Shown here: piece after piece, positions 1 through 8,727 of the stretch | Numbering within the stretch: position 1 is the stretch's first letter | Layout: every line of letters starts with the position of its first letter | Assembly (NCBI RefSeq): GCF_015709525.1 | Contig: NZ_JADNRA010000032.1 | Coordinates: forward strand, 1-64,000 | Direction: 5' to 3' | DNA: 64,000 nucleotides | From: Methylocystis sp. L43 | GTDB lineage: Bacteria; Pseudomonadota; Alphaproteobacteria; Rhizobiales; Beijerinckiaceae | Position numbers and translations under genes: made by a program | Notes under the pieces: generated by a model | What the model was told of the DNA's origin: nothing | What the model saw: the letters and a program-made list of their open reading frames with translations, nothing else | Database searches by the model: none

Positions 1-763
1 GCGCCTCCTCCTGGTTGGAGGAAGGCAGGAAATCAATCAGCCGGCGCATCTGCAGGAGCGCTTCGACGTCGTTGTCATATGCGCGATCGGCGATCGAGCT
101 TTTGGTCGTATGCACCGAAGCGCCGCCGAGTTCTTCCGCCGTGACGGTCTCGTTGGTCACCGTCTTCACGACATCGGGTCCGGTCACGAACATATAGCTC
201 GTGTCGCGCACCATGAAGATGAAGTCGGTCATCGCCGGCGAGTAAACGTCGCCGCCGGCGCAGGGGCCCATGATCACCGAGATTTGCGGAATGACGCCCG
301 AGGCCAGCACATTGCGCTGGAAGACCTCGCCATAGCCGCCGAGCGCCGCGACGCCTTCCTGGATGCGCGCGCCGCCGGCGTCGAAGAGGCCGATGATCGG
401 GGCGCGATTTTTCAGCGCCATGTCCTGCAGCTTGGTGATCTTTTGCGCGTGAGTCTCGGAGAGCGAACCGCCGAAGACGGTGAAGTCCTTGGCGAAGACG
501 AAGACGGCGCGGCCGTTGACCGTTCCCCAACCGGTGACGACGCCGTCGCCTGAAATTTTTTCGCCCTGATCCATGCCGAAATCGGCGCAGCGGTGGGCGA
601 CGAACATGTCGAATTCTTCGAACGAGCCGTGATCGAGCAGCAGTTCGATTCGCTCGCGCGCCGTGAGCTTGCCGCGGGCGTGCTGGGCTTCGATCCGCTT
701 TTTGCCGCCGCCAAGTCGGGCGGACGCGCGCCGCCGTTCAAGCCCGTCGAGAATATGTTTCAC
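1..763 (-). CDS. pccB: Acyl-CoA (propionyl-CoA) carboxylase carboxyltransferase beta subunit, partial
   Basis: This is the N-terminal half (about 254 residues) of a biotin-dependent acyl-CoA carboxylase carboxyltransferase subunit. The C-terminus lies beyond the window edge. The family moves the carboxyl group from biotin to propionyl-CoA or a related acyl-CoA. Seen in the translation: the N-terminal pattern [20 protein letters not shown], the glycine-rich [10 protein letters not shown] segment, and [12 protein letters not shown], all typical of PccB. The chosen start is GTG at 763, with an AAGGA-like ribosome site about ten bases upstream; TTG at 766 is also in frame. Which acyl-CoA is used cannot be told from this half. 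Confidence 0.9.
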   Translation of the reverse strand, partial: MKHILDGLERRRASARLGGGKKRIEAQHARGKLTARERIELLLDHGSFEEFDMFVAHRCADFGMDQGEKISGDGVVTGWGTVNGRAVFVFAKDFTVFGGSLSETHAQKITKLQDMALKNRAPIIGLFDAGGARIQEGVAALGGYGEVFQRNVLASGVIPQISVIMGPCAGGDVYSPAMTDFIFMVRDTSYMFVTGPDVVKTVTNETVTAEELGGASVHTTKSSIADRAYDNDVEALLQMRRLIDFLPSSNQEEA

Positions 764-1325
764 CAACCATTGTCCTTACCATTTCGTAGCGAAGATCGCA
801 CCGACAAGACTACGGCCGCCGAAATCTCCTGAGATTCAACATATGTTGCGCAAATCCATCGCAAATGCTCTTCATTTGGCCCCCATCCCTCGTCGCGATG
901 TCCGCTCCTCAACTTTACGCGATTCATTCCAGCCATTACTTTGGCGTCTGAGTGCGTAGAGGATTTCATGGTCTAGGCAATCTAGGCGGATTTCCAGCGT
1001 TGCAAAAATTCAAAATGTCTAAGAATTTGTTTCAAAAAACTCGCATAGGGTCGTAACCGGCCCCGATCTCGCGAAGATCGTCCATTCGATGAAGCGAAAG
1101 ATTGATCTACTGCGGATGCAGCGCGCGCAGAGGCTTCAGTGCGACGTCATGCGGCCGAAGATGGTCCGTCAAGAGGGTCGATCCCGCAAGACCGCAGATC
1201 CTCTTTTGCTGAAACGGTGCGCGTGACTGCGTCACCGGCGAAGCTTGCTCTCCGCCTCACGGAGAATCCTGCGAGGAAAGTGACACTGCGTCAGTGTCAA
1301 CAGAAGGTCCGGGAGCTGGAATGCA
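764..1325. other. Intergenic region without a supported gene
   Basis: About 560 bases between the carboxylase start and the end of the DUF6671-like gene. No reading frame here looks like a protein. The only structure noted is the palindrome at 1281-1299, listed separately. The part next to 763 should hold the carboxylase promoter, but I could not pick a convincing -35/-10 pair. Confidence 0.5.
1281..1299. repeat. Perfect 8+8 bp palindrome, operator or weak terminator
   Basis: TGACACTG and CAGTGTCA flank a 3-base centre, a perfect inverted repeat. It lies just past the stop of the DUF6671-like gene. Its size suits a TetR- or MarR-type operator. It could also be a short transcript-end hairpin for the minus-strand operon, but the tract after it on that strand (CTTTCC) is a poor U-run. 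Confidence 0.4.
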
Positions 1326-2189
1326 TCATGGGTTGCACAAAGGGCAGTGCTGAGCCGGCGCGCGCTGCAATCCATCTCCCCGAAGGCGTTCTTCCGTATA
1401 ATCGCATGCGGGACACCCTAATCTCTCAGCAACGACCAACTCAGTGGGCGCGCCGCAGGCTTCGCAGAGCAAGCCGGCGCGAGATCCGGTCCGACCAAAA
1501 CCCGGCGCGCCGCAGGCCGGGCATTGCCGCGCCAGGCGCTGCGCGAGGCGTTCGGCCAATATGGCAAGACTCCTCATCCGCGTCGGGTTGAAGTGGGCGC
1601 GCATGTCCGTCTCCATGCGCGCCCGGCCATCCGATGATACAGCAGCGGCTGCTTCAATGGCGCGCCTTAAGCGGTCGGGATCGACGATGCCCTTAGCGAG
1701 AGCAGACGCCACTTCACCTTCGTTCGGCCGCACGATCAGCCCATGGGTTGGAAAACCGATCCTTTGCAAAAACCCGTCGGATGCTTCTCCGGGCGAGACG
1801 ACCAGATGATCATAATTCGTCTTCTCGGCGATTAAGCTTTCGGCGACAACAATTCCGCTCTCGTCATCTACAAAGACCAGAAGCTCCATGCCTGCAGGAA
1901 TATACGGAATGGCGGGATGCGGACCGAATGAGCCTTCACTCGCAAGCCCAAGCGGCACGCCTGCGGCGCGCATGCCCAAACGCGCTTTGCGCATGGCGAC
2001 GTCGAGCATCGTTCCATCGCGCGGAATCTCTCCAGAGAACGTGCCAAGTTGATCAGTATCTACTCCAGGCGGTGAAGTGACGATTAAGCCGGGTGTCGAC
2101 ATCAACGCGGGCGCAACGACCTGTTCCTTGCGGTGCATGGTGGCGAAAGCGGCCGTTCGACTGGCGTAAGGATGGCGCGCTTGGGCCAT
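1326..2189 (-). CDS. DUF6671-like protein with C-terminal Cys pairs
   Basis: A 287-residue protein that I place tentatively in the DUF6671 family; function unknown. The body carries conserved-looking segments such as ASEGSFGPHP, FVDDESGIVV and GLIVRPNEG. The last 70 residues hold four CxxC-type pairs (CPAC, CEAC, CPAC, CPLC), which suggests one or two zinc ribbons. The start ATG at 2189 lies next to the stop of pyrC (2191-2193), so the two genes are probably cotranscribed. The frame stays open upstream into pyrC, but the shorter start fits the operon spacing. The link with pyrimidine synthesis is positional only. Confidence 0.65.
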   Translation of the reverse strand: MAQARHPYASRTAAFATMHRKEQVVAPALMSTPGLIVTSPPGVDTDQLGTFSGEIPRDGTMLDVAMRKARLGMRAAGVPLGLASEGSFGPHPAIPYIPAGMELLVFVDDESGIVVAESLIAEKTNYDHLVVSPGEASDGFLQRIGFPTHGLIVRPNEGEVASALAKGIVDPDRLRRAIEAAAAVSSDGRARMETDMRAHFNPTRMRSLAILAERLAQRLARQCPACGAPGFGRTGSRAGLLCEACGAPTELVVAERLGCPACDYTEERLRGDGLQRAPAQHCPLCNP

Positions 2190-2190
2190 G

Positions 2191-3288
2191 CTAGTAAGCG
2201 CCGCTCGATCGTCCGCGAAAGGTCCAGGCGAGGGTGGCGTTCGCCTGAAACGGTATGATGTGAGTGTTGGCGACAACCATGGTTGGAGACACTCTTCGCG
2301 GTGTCCGTTCGAGGACGATGGAGCGCGTATTGAGAGAAAGACCATAGAAGCGGGGACCATGTTCGGCGGCGAAGGCTTCCAGTCTCTCCAGCGCGCCTTC
2401 CTCGTCGAAAACCGCGGCGTAAGTTTCCAACGCCACGGGAGCGTTGAAAATGCCAGCGCATCCGCAGTCGGACTCCTTCTCGCCCACCGCGTGCGGCGCT
2501 GAGTCCGTGCCTAAGAAAAACTTCGGATTGCCCGACGTCGCCGCGCGGCGCAGCGCCAGTCGATGCCGTTCCCGCTTGGCGACCGGAAGACAGTATAGGT
2601 GCGGGCGGATACCGCCTTTGAACATCGCGTTTCGATTGATGACCAGGTGATGCGGCGTGATCGTCGCGCCGAGGTTCGGTCCGGCGGTCTCGACGAACGC
2701 GACCGCCTCCTCGGTCGTTATGTGCTCCAACACCACTCTTAGCGCCGGAAACGCCGCGAGAAGTTTCGCGAGAACACGCTCGATAAAAACAGCCTCGCGA
2801 TCGAAGACGTCGACGTGGTGGTCAACGACCTCACCGTGCACCAGCAACGGCATCCCAAGTCGCTGCATCACCTCGAGGACAGGATAGATGCGCTCGATAT
2901 CGGTCACGCCTTGCGCGGCATTGGTGGTCGCGTGCGCCGGATAGAGCTTGGCCGCTGTGAATACGCCAGATCCGAAGCCCCTCTCGATTTCGCCGGGATC
3001 AATAGTGTCGGTGAGGTACGCGGTCATGAGCGGCGTGAACGCGAGACCCGGCGCGAGCGCCGCCTGAATGCGCGAGCGATAAGCCTCCGCGGCGGCGACC
3101 GTCGTCACCGGCGGAACGAGGTTCGGCATTACGATCGCCCTTGCAAATTGCCGGGCCGTTTCGTTGACCACCGCCCGCAGCATGTCGCCGTCGCGCAGGT
3201 GCACATGCCAATCGTCGGGCTGTCGGATGACCAATCTGGTCGCCGCGCCGGGCGTCGGAATCCTCAACGGGTCGCGAAAACCAGGCAT
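2191..3288 (-). CDS. pyrC: Dihydroorotase, class II
   Basis: Dihydroorotase reversibly cyclises carbamoyl-aspartate to dihydroorotate in de novo pyrimidine synthesis. The 365-residue length and motifs fit the E. coli PyrC type: the metal-binding DWHVHLRDG near residue 27, the likely carboxylated lysine in AAKLYPAHATTN, the histidines in LLVHGEV and VLEHITT, and the catalytic aspartate in FFLGTDSAPH. The start at 3288 has no clear ribosome site, so the exact N-terminus is uncertain by a few residues. It lies downstream of fdsD on the same strand, 39 bases from its stop, and directly upstream of the DUF6671-like gene. Confidence 0.93.
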   Translation of the reverse strand: MPGFRDPLRIPTPGAATRLVIRQPDDWHVHLRDGDMLRAVVNETARQFARAIVMPNLVPPVTTVAAAEAYRSRIQAALAPGLAFTPLMTAYLTDTIDPGEIERGFGSGVFTAAKLYPAHATTNAAQGVTDIERIYPVLEVMQRLGMPLLVHGEVVDHHVDVFDREAVFIERVLAKLLAAFPALRVVLEHITTEEAVAFVETAGPNLGATITPHHLVINRNAMFKGGIRPHLYCLPVAKRERHRLALRRAATSGNPKFFLGTDSAPHAVGEKESDCGCAGIFNAPVALETYAAVFDEEGALERLEAFAAEHGPRFYGLSLNTRSIVLERTPRRVSPTMVVANTHIIPFQANATLAWTFRGRSSGAY

Positions 3289-3327
3289 GACAGTTGACCA
3301 TGGTTGACGCGCGTGCCGCCGCTTCGG

Positions 3328-3618
3328 TCAAGCCTTCGGCGGGCCATAATAGCCGGGCTTGGAATGGGTATCGTTCAGCAGCAGTTTCGCGCCTTCGACG
3401 ACATGGGGCGCGAGGCCCGCGCCCCCCGTCTCGATCAGCGTCAGCAACTCGGCGCGCATCCTCGGATCCCAATAGGTCCGCATGTGATTCCTGATGCCTT
3501 CCGCGCGCCTTTCCGGCGGATAGGGCGCGAAGAAATCGCCGATCTGATTGGCCATCAGAACGATGCGATCGAGCGCCATGACAGGAATGTCGGCGCCCTG
3601 CGAAGGCCACTGCGTCAT
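3328..3618 (-). CDS. fdsD: Formate dehydrogenase delta subunit
   Basis: A 96-residue protein of the FdsD family, the small subunit found with soluble Mo/W formate dehydrogenases and implicated in their assembly or stability. Seen: RIVLMANQIGDFFAPYPP near the N-terminus followed by HMRTYWDPRMR, the family's two conserved blocks. The ATG at 3618 overlaps the alpha-subunit stop in the classic ATGA arrangement. An in-frame ATG at 3624 would add two residues. The position immediately after the catalytic subunit matches the usual fds order. Confidence 0.88.
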   Translation of the reverse strand: MTQWPSQGADIPVMALDRIVLMANQIGDFFAPYPPERRAEGIRNHMRTYWDPRMRAELLTLIETGGAGLAPHVVEGAKLLLNDTHSKPGYYGPPKA

Positions 3619-5771
3619 GCGCATTCCGCCGGCTCCAGCTCCTCGATACCCGGCCCTTCCGCCTCCTGCACGCTGTCGGCGGCGGGGCCGTTGGTGCGAA
3701 CGACGTCGACCGCCGTGACCTTGTATTCGGGACAGTTCGTCGCCCAGTCGGAGAGGTCCGAGGTGACGGCGTTGGCCTTCGATTTCGCATGGTGGAACGT
3801 TGTGTAGACAACGCCCGGATTCACGCGCTCGGAAATCTTCGCGCGCAGCTCGGTCTGGCCGAAACGGCTCGACAGCTTCACCCAGTCACCGCTCTTCAGG
3901 CCGCGCGACATGGCGTCCTGTTCGTTGATTTCGAGCACGTCTTCGGGATGCCACATGGAATTCGGCGTGCGCCGCGTCTGCGTGCCGACATTATATTGTG
4001 AGAGAATGCGGCCCGTTGTCAGCAGCAGCGGATATTTATCGTTGGCGCGCTCCGCTGTCGGCACATATTCGGTGAGCATGAAGGCGCCAAGCCCGTTGGC
4101 GCGCGGGAACTTCCCGATGTGGAGCACTTCAGTGCCCTCGGGCGCGTCCTCGTTGCAGGGCCATTGCGCCGAGCCGACGCGGTCGATCAGCGCGAAACTT
4201 ATGCCGCGATAGTTGGGCGACAGCCGCGCAATCTCGTCGAGAACCTCACCGGGATTGTTGTAGGTGACGTTGTAGCCCATGGCGTTCATAAGCTTTACCG
4301 TGATCTCCCAGTCCTGAAGGCCGGCCAGCGGCTCGATCACCTTGCGCACGCGCGAGACGCGGCGTTCCGCGTTGGTGAATGTGCCGTCCTTCTCCAGCGA
4401 CGATGAGCCGGGGAAGAAAATATGGGCGTATTTCGACGTCTCATTGAGGAAGAGATCATGGAGCACGACGCATTCCATGTTCTTCATCGCGGCGATGACG
4501 TGGTGCTGGTTCGGATCGCTCTGCACCGGATCCTCGCCCATGATGTACATGCCCTTGAAGGACCCCGCGACGGCGGCGTCGAGCATGTTGGGCAGGCGCA
4601 GGCCGGGCTCGGCGTCGAGCGTCACGCCCCATTCCGCTTCAAAGCTCGAGCGGGTGGCGTAATCCGTCACGAAGCGGTAGCCGCTGAAGACATGCGGCCA
4701 GCTGCCGAGACAGCTGCCGCCCTGCACATTGCCCTGGCCGCGCAGCGGATTGACGCCAACGCCCTCGCGCCCCAGCATGCCGCAGGAGAGGCCGAGATTG
4801 CCAAGGCACATCACGCCGGTCGAGCCCTGCGAATGTTCCGTCACGCCGAGGCCGTAATAGATGGCGCTGTTGGGGCCGCCGGCATAGATCCGCGCCGCTT
4901 TGCGGATGTCGTCCGGATCAACGCCGGCGAGCGGGCCGATGACTTCCGGCGCATATTTGTCAGAGCCGACGAGCGCTTTCCAGTTCTCGAACTCGTTCAC
5001 TTCGCAGCGCGCGTGGACGAAAGCTTCGTTGTAGAGTTTCTCGCGCACCACGACATGCGCGATGCTGTCGAGAATCGCGACATTGGTGCCGGGTCGGATG
5101 GCGAGATGCACATCCGCCTTGCAATGCGCGGACTCTACCGTCTCGGTCTTGCGCGGGTCGATGACGATGAGCTTCGCGCCCTGGCGGATGCGCCGCTTCA
5201 TCAGCGAGCCGAAGACTGGATGACCCTCAGTCGGATTGGCCCCGACGACCATGACGACGTCGGCCTGAAGGATAGAATCGAAGTGCTGGCTCGCAGCGCC
5301 CGCGCCGATGGTGTTGGTCAGGCCGAACTGCGTCGGCGAGTGGCAGATGCGGGCGCAGTTGTCGATATTGTTGTTGCCGAGCACCGCGCGCGCGAATTTC
5401 TGCGTGAGGAAGATTTCCTCATTCGTGCAGCGCGAACTGGAGACGGCGCCGACCGACTTCACCCCATATTTGGCCTGGATGCGCTTGAATTCGCTCGCCG
5501 CGTAGTCGAACGCCTCCTGCCAGCTCACGGGCTTCCACGGATCGTTGATCGAGAGGCGGATCAGCGGCGTACGCACCCGGTCAGGCGCATTGTAATAGTC
5601 ATAGGCGAAGCGCCCCTTGATGCAGCTGTGGCCATGATTGGCCTTGCCTTCCTTCCAGGGAGTCATGCGCACGATCTTGCCCCCGCGCGTCTCGGCCTTG
5701 AAGCCGCAGCCGACGCCGCAATAGGCGCAGGTCGTGACGACGGATCTTTCAGGCTTCAGCGGGTTCGGCAT
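3615..5771 (-). CDS. fdsA: Formate dehydrogenase alpha subunit, catalytic molybdopterin part
   Basis: This 718-residue protein carries the catalytic region of FdsA, which oxidises formate to CO2 at a bis-MGD molybdenum or tungsten centre. It opens with a 4Fe-4S site (C15, C18, C22, C50). The likely metal-ligand cysteine and its partner histidine lie in ARICHSPT (C143, H144). The molybdopterin and C-terminal MGD-binding domains follow. In most relatives this is fused behind an N-terminal iron-sulfur domain. Here that domain is a separate gene in another frame, ending at 5749, so the genes overlap by 23 bases. The ATG at 5771 has its own GGGAGAG ribosome site 7 bases upstream, which supports a real split with translational coupling over a sequencing error. 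Confidence 0.88.
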   Translation of the reverse strand: MPNPLKPERSVVTTCAYCGVGCGFKAETRGGKIVRMTPWKEGKANHGHSCIKGRFAYDYYNAPDRVRTPLIRLSINDPWKPVSWQEAFDYAASEFKRIQAKYGVKSVGAVSSSRCTNEEIFLTQKFARAVLGNNNIDNCARICHSPTQFGLTNTIGAGAASQHFDSILQADVVMVVGANPTEGHPVFGSLMKRRIRQGAKLIVIDPRKTETVESAHCKADVHLAIRPGTNVAILDSIAHVVVREKLYNEAFVHARCEVNEFENWKALVGSDKYAPEVIGPLAGVDPDDIRKAARIYAGGPNSAIYYGLGVTEHSQGSTGVMCLGNLGLSCGMLGREGVGVNPLRGQGNVQGGSCLGSWPHVFSGYRFVTDYATRSSFEAEWGVTLDAEPGLRLPNMLDAAVAGSFKGMYIMGEDPVQSDPNQHHVIAAMKNMECVVLHDLFLNETSKYAHIFFPGSSSLEKDGTFTNAERRVSRVRKVIEPLAGLQDWEITVKLMNAMGYNVTYNNPGEVLDEIARLSPNYRGISFALIDRVGSAQWPCNEDAPEGTEVLHIGKFPRANGLGAFMLTEYVPTAERANDKYPLLLTTGRILSQYNVGTQTRRTPNSMWHPEDVLEINEQDAMSRGLKSGDWVKLSSRFGQTELRAKISERVNPGVVYTTFHHAKSKANAVTSDLSDWATNCPEYKVTAVDVVRTNGPAADSVQEAEGPGIEELEPAECA

Positions 5772-6483
5772 GTTTGTACTCTCCCTCGAAGAGACTTTTC
5801 TCGACCAGCGCATGGCTCGGGCAGGTCTGCACGCAGGCGCCGCAACTCACGCATTCGGATTCAAAAAACGATTGATCCTGGCTGGCGACGACTTTGGACT
5901 CGAAGCTGCGGCCGGCGATGGTGATCGCGAAGGTTCCCTGCACCTCGCCGCAGGCGCGCACGCAGCGGCTGCAAACAATGCATTTGGCGGGATCGAACAG
6001 GAAGTAGGGGTTGGAGGCGTCGACGGGCGCGTCGAAGTGATTGGCGCCGCCGTTGCCGTACGGATGGGACGCGATCCCTTCGGCCTTCAGCGTTTCGTGG
6101 AGTTCGCTCCACCCGTCCGCCATCTCGCTTTCGGGGAAGTCGGAAAGGTAAAGCTCCAGAACGCCCTTGCGCAGGCGCTTCAGCGTCTCGGTCTGGGTCT
6201 TGACCTTCATGCCCTCGACGACCGGCGTGGTGCAGCTAGCCGGGAACCCGCCGCGGCCTTCGATCTCTACGAGACAGACGCGACAGCTGCCAAAGGGCTC
6301 GAGCATATCGGTGGCGCAGAGCTTCGGCACTGCGCGACCCGCTTTTGCGGCGGCAAGCATTACCGAACTGCCAGCCGGAACCGTGACGGTCACGTCGTCA
6401 ACATCAAGCGTTACGGGCGATCCATCTCGTGGCGGGGTGCCAAAATCGATCTCGTCTTTCAGTCCGCGCAGTTCAGACCACAT
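5749..6483 (-). CDS. Formate dehydrogenase alpha subunit, N-terminal iron-sulfur part (separate gene)
   Basis: A 244-residue ferredoxin-like protein equivalent to the N-terminal third of fused FdsA. Seen: a 2Fe-2S site (C56, C67, C70, C84), then two 4Fe-4S sites (C168/171/174/178 and C211/214/217/221). The His-Cys3 cluster that usually sits between them in FdsA and NuoG is absent: the expected HPLDC-type segment reads LYLSDFPES and has no cysteines. It probably passes electrons from the catalytic partner encoded next. The start is ATG at 6483, with GAGG 6 bases upstream; an in-frame TTG at 6498 is possible. No fdsB or fdsG (NADH/FMN subunits) lies upstream. Confidence 0.82.
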   Translation of the reverse strand: MWSELRGLKDEIDFGTPPRDGSPVTLDVDDVTVTVPAGSSVMLAAAKAGRAVPKLCATDMLEPFGSCRVCLVEIEGRGGFPASCTTPVVEGMKVKTQTETLKRLRKGVLELYLSDFPESEMADGWSELHETLKAEGIASHPYGNGGANHFDAPVDASNPYFLFDPAKCIVCSRCVRACGEVQGTFAITIAGRSFESKVVASQDQSFFESECVSCGACVQTCPSHALVEKSLFEGEYKHAEPAEA

Positions 6484-6911
6484 TCGCTGCCTCGCCAATC
6501 CAAAGCTGCCTTTTCTTGTTCCTTCAAGAGGTCACAACCCACTTCAAGAGTGGGCTTTCCTTCCCTCGCACAGTTGCTCGACCTGCGACGACCTCGACGT
6601 CGCAACTTGGCGCAACCAGATGGCATGGTCGCAGAGCGCAGCGCCTTTAGTGCTTCCGGCGGCGCCAGGGCATGGCGTCAGGGTCCCGGGCCGTTCGACG
6701 TCGCGACCGGGGTCGGGAAGGCAAGACTGCAAATGCCACAATATGCCAACGGCGCTATATTTAGCTGAATGCGATTATCACTCAATTTCAATTTATCGAA
6801 TAGCTCGTTCTATTGTGGCAAAACGCCAGCGACCTCCCGATTGCACCGAAAGTTCTGACGACTCGGGGTGAACTAACATCGGGGGCGACATGACGTTTCA
6901 AGAATTCAGAG
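6484..6911. other. Intergenic region upstream of the formate dehydrogenase genes
   Basis: About 430 bases. It must carry the minus-strand promoter for the formate dehydrogenase operon. I looked for a sigma-54 type site because TGGCAT-like runs occur near 6730-6755, but the spacing does not fit. No credible protein or RNA gene was seen. Confidence 0.45.
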
Positions 6912-7562
6912 CTAACTCACTTTGCTGTCCTTCAGCAGGCCGACGAGCGGATTAGGCGCCGGGGGCGCGATCCGCCGCAGCGTATTTGTGTCGTGGTGGT
7001 TGAACGGCGGCGTCTTGCCGCGCAGGGCGAGATCCGTTCGCGTCACATAGGTCCAGCTGCCATCGTCGTTGAAGGCGATGTCGATGCGGTAATAGTCGGT
7101 GCGAAACGCCTCTTCCAGGAAAGTCGTCGAGCAAATGCCGAAGCGACTGTCGCCGCGCCGCGCCTCGACTGAAATGCGCGCGTCATCGGGTTTCGCCGTT
7201 CCGCCCGCCAGCACGACTTGTCCGCGCGGGATCGCGATGGTCTGCATAATCAGGCCCGTGGCCGGCTCCCAGAGCCAGTACCCAACCTGGTCGTGAAAGG
7301 TGATCGCCTCCTCCGGGGTGTTGATATGGATGTGATAGCGCAAACCATAGAGGAGTTGCGGCCCGTTCGTCTGCGGATCGATCGGATCCATCCTTATATG
7401 CTCGCGATACGCGCGTCTTTCCGGCCCTTCGGCCTTGGGATTGACGTCCACGCCTTGATCGGATTGCCACACGCCCGCCAAGCGGCGCAACGGACCCAGA
7501 TTAGCGAGCGTGTCGGGGGAGAACTCAGGCTCGGTAAAAATATCTTCCGGACTGCTGCACAC
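6912..7562 (-). CDS. Nitrobindin-like heme-binding beta-barrel protein
   Basis: A 216-residue protein resembling the FABP-like/THAP4 heme-binding (nitrobindin) family, which forms a 10-strand barrel able to hold heme or small lipophiles. Seen: LGPLRRLAGVWQSDQG near residue 25, matching the family's opening Gly-x-Trp motif, followed by alternating beta-strand-like stretches and YWLWEPATG. The start is GTG at 7562, with AAGAAGGG about 9 bases upstream; the nearby ATG at 7569 is out of frame. There is no signal peptide, so it is probably cytoplasmic. The ligand and role are unknown; heme binding is inferred from family resemblance. Confidence 0.7.
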   Translation of the reverse strand: MCSSPEDIFTEPEFSPDTLANLGPLRRLAGVWQSDQGVDVNPKAEGPERRAYREHIRMDPIDPQTNGPQLLYGLRYHIHINTPEEAITFHDQVGYWLWEPATGLIMQTIAIPRGQVVLAGGTAKPDDARISVEARRGDSRFGICSTTFLEEAFRTDYYRIDIAFNDDGSWTYVTRTDLALRGKTPPFNHHDTNTLRRIAPPAPNPLVGLLKDSKVS

Positions 7563-8016
7563 TTTTCATGTCCCTTCTTGCTCATCTGAGCGCTTGTGAT
7601 TGAGGAACGTGCGCGGCCTGATTTCAAGCGGCAAATTTACCCAATCTGCTGCCGACATTCGTCGCAGCGGCTTTTGACTGAGACAAAGACATCAAGGCGA
7701 CGAGACGCCGGCTTCGCGGACGCTCGGGCATGAATCGCGCCGCACGCACCGTGCGGGGGCGCACTGCGCCTTTCAATGAGACGCGCAATGATCCGAATGT
7801 TGCAAAGAACGCTTAGCTTTTCGAAGCGATCGGGGCCGGCCGGTGGGGCCGGCCCTTTTTCGCGCCCCTGCTCGGTTTTTTCTAGGGTCTTGGCGGACGT
7901 AAACGCGTATATTTCCGTCAGATATTTGCATCGTTGGTGGGTAGGCTGCTTGCTCCGTGAGAGCCGGTTTGATAGGCGGAGTCGAACGTGCCTCTCGATT
8001 TTGTGCAGCGTGTCCC
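7563..8016. other. Intergenic region with an isolated plus-strand terminator
   Basis: About 450 bases between divergently oriented genes. No convincing protein is encoded. It contains a strong plus-strand terminator-like hairpin (7833-7860, listed separately) with no plus-strand gene before it, which leaves room for a small RNA in roughly 7600-7860. The stretch 7861-8016 leads into the next gene. Confidence 0.4.
7833..7860 (+). terminator. Rho-independent terminator-like hairpin
   Basis: A 9-bp perfect GC stem (GGGCCGGCC paired with GGCCGGCCC), a 5-base loop, then five T residues on the plus strand. It reads as a terminator only on the plus strand. No annotated plus-strand gene precedes it in the window. 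Confidence 0.6.
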
Positions 8017-8727
8017 ATGGACGTCAGCACCATCACATCCGGCGTCTTATGCGTCGGCGCCGCATTGCCCGATCCGCCGTTCGAATTCATGGAGGACGGG
8101 GAAGCTCGCGGCTTCGACGTCGAGCTGATGCAGGCGGTCGCCGCCGAGCTCGGTCTCGCCTGGCGGCTCGCTCCTTATACGGGCGCGGATTTCAACGGCA
8201 TCTTCGAGGGGCTCGCGCGCGGCACGTGGGATTGCGTCGCGTCCGGGGCGACGATCACGCCCGACCGGCTACGGCTGGCGTCGTTCTGCACGCCTTACAT
8301 CCGATCCGGCCAGAGTCTCGTTTGCAACGTCGAGGCGACGCCGAGCGTCAGGTCGATCGACGATTTGCGCGGCTTGATCCTTGGCGTGCAGCAGGGCAAT
8401 ACCTCCGAGCCAGTGGCGCATCGCCTCAAGGATGAAGGTCGGATCGCGGAAGCGCGCACCTATGCGTATCACGACATCGGCGCGATGTTGGATGACCTGT
8501 CCGCCGGAAAGATCGGCGCGGTGATGAAGCTCGCTCCCGTGATGCGCTGGATGATCAGGAATCGTCCCCAATTGCGCATCGTGCAGGACGGGATCACGGA
8601 TGAGAGGCTCGGCGTCGCAGTTCGCCTCGGCGACGACGCCCTGCGCACGGCGATAAACGACGCCCAAGCGCGATTGCACAAAAGCGGCGCGCTCCCGCAG
8701 TTGGTGAAGAAATGGCTCCAGACGTAA
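8017..8727 (+). CDS. Periplasmic-binding-protein-like (SBP type 3) protein lacking a signal peptide
   Basis: A 236-residue protein with the fold of amino-acid ABC-transporter binding proteins (family 3). Seen: GFDVELMQAVAAELGLAWR, DCVASGATITPDR and LILGVQQGNTSE, which correspond to the usual ligand-binding lobes. Neither the ATG at 8017 nor the longer in-frame start at 7957 gives a hydrophobic export signal. It may therefore act in the cytoplasm as a sensor or carrier, or have lost its signal. No permease or ATPase gene is adjacent. It overlaps the following cupin gene by 16 bases, so the two are probably cotranslated. The ligand is unknown. Confidence 0.72.
   Translation: MDVSTITSGVLCVGAALPDPPFEFMEDGEARGFDVELMQAVAAELGLAWRLAPYTGADFNGIFEGLARGTWDCVASGATITPDRLRLASFCTPYIRSGQSLVCNVEATPSVRSIDDLRGLILGVQQGNTSEPVAHRLKDEGRIAEARTYAYHDIGAMLDDLSAGKIGAVMKLAPVMRWMIRNRPQLRIVQDGITDERLGVAVRLGDDALRTAINDAQARLHKSGALPQLVKKWLQT

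Noticed and set aside
6700-6770. Sigma-54 promoter for the formate dehydrogenase operon
   Set aside because: TGGCAT-like and TTGC-like elements occur on the minus strand but with the wrong spacing.
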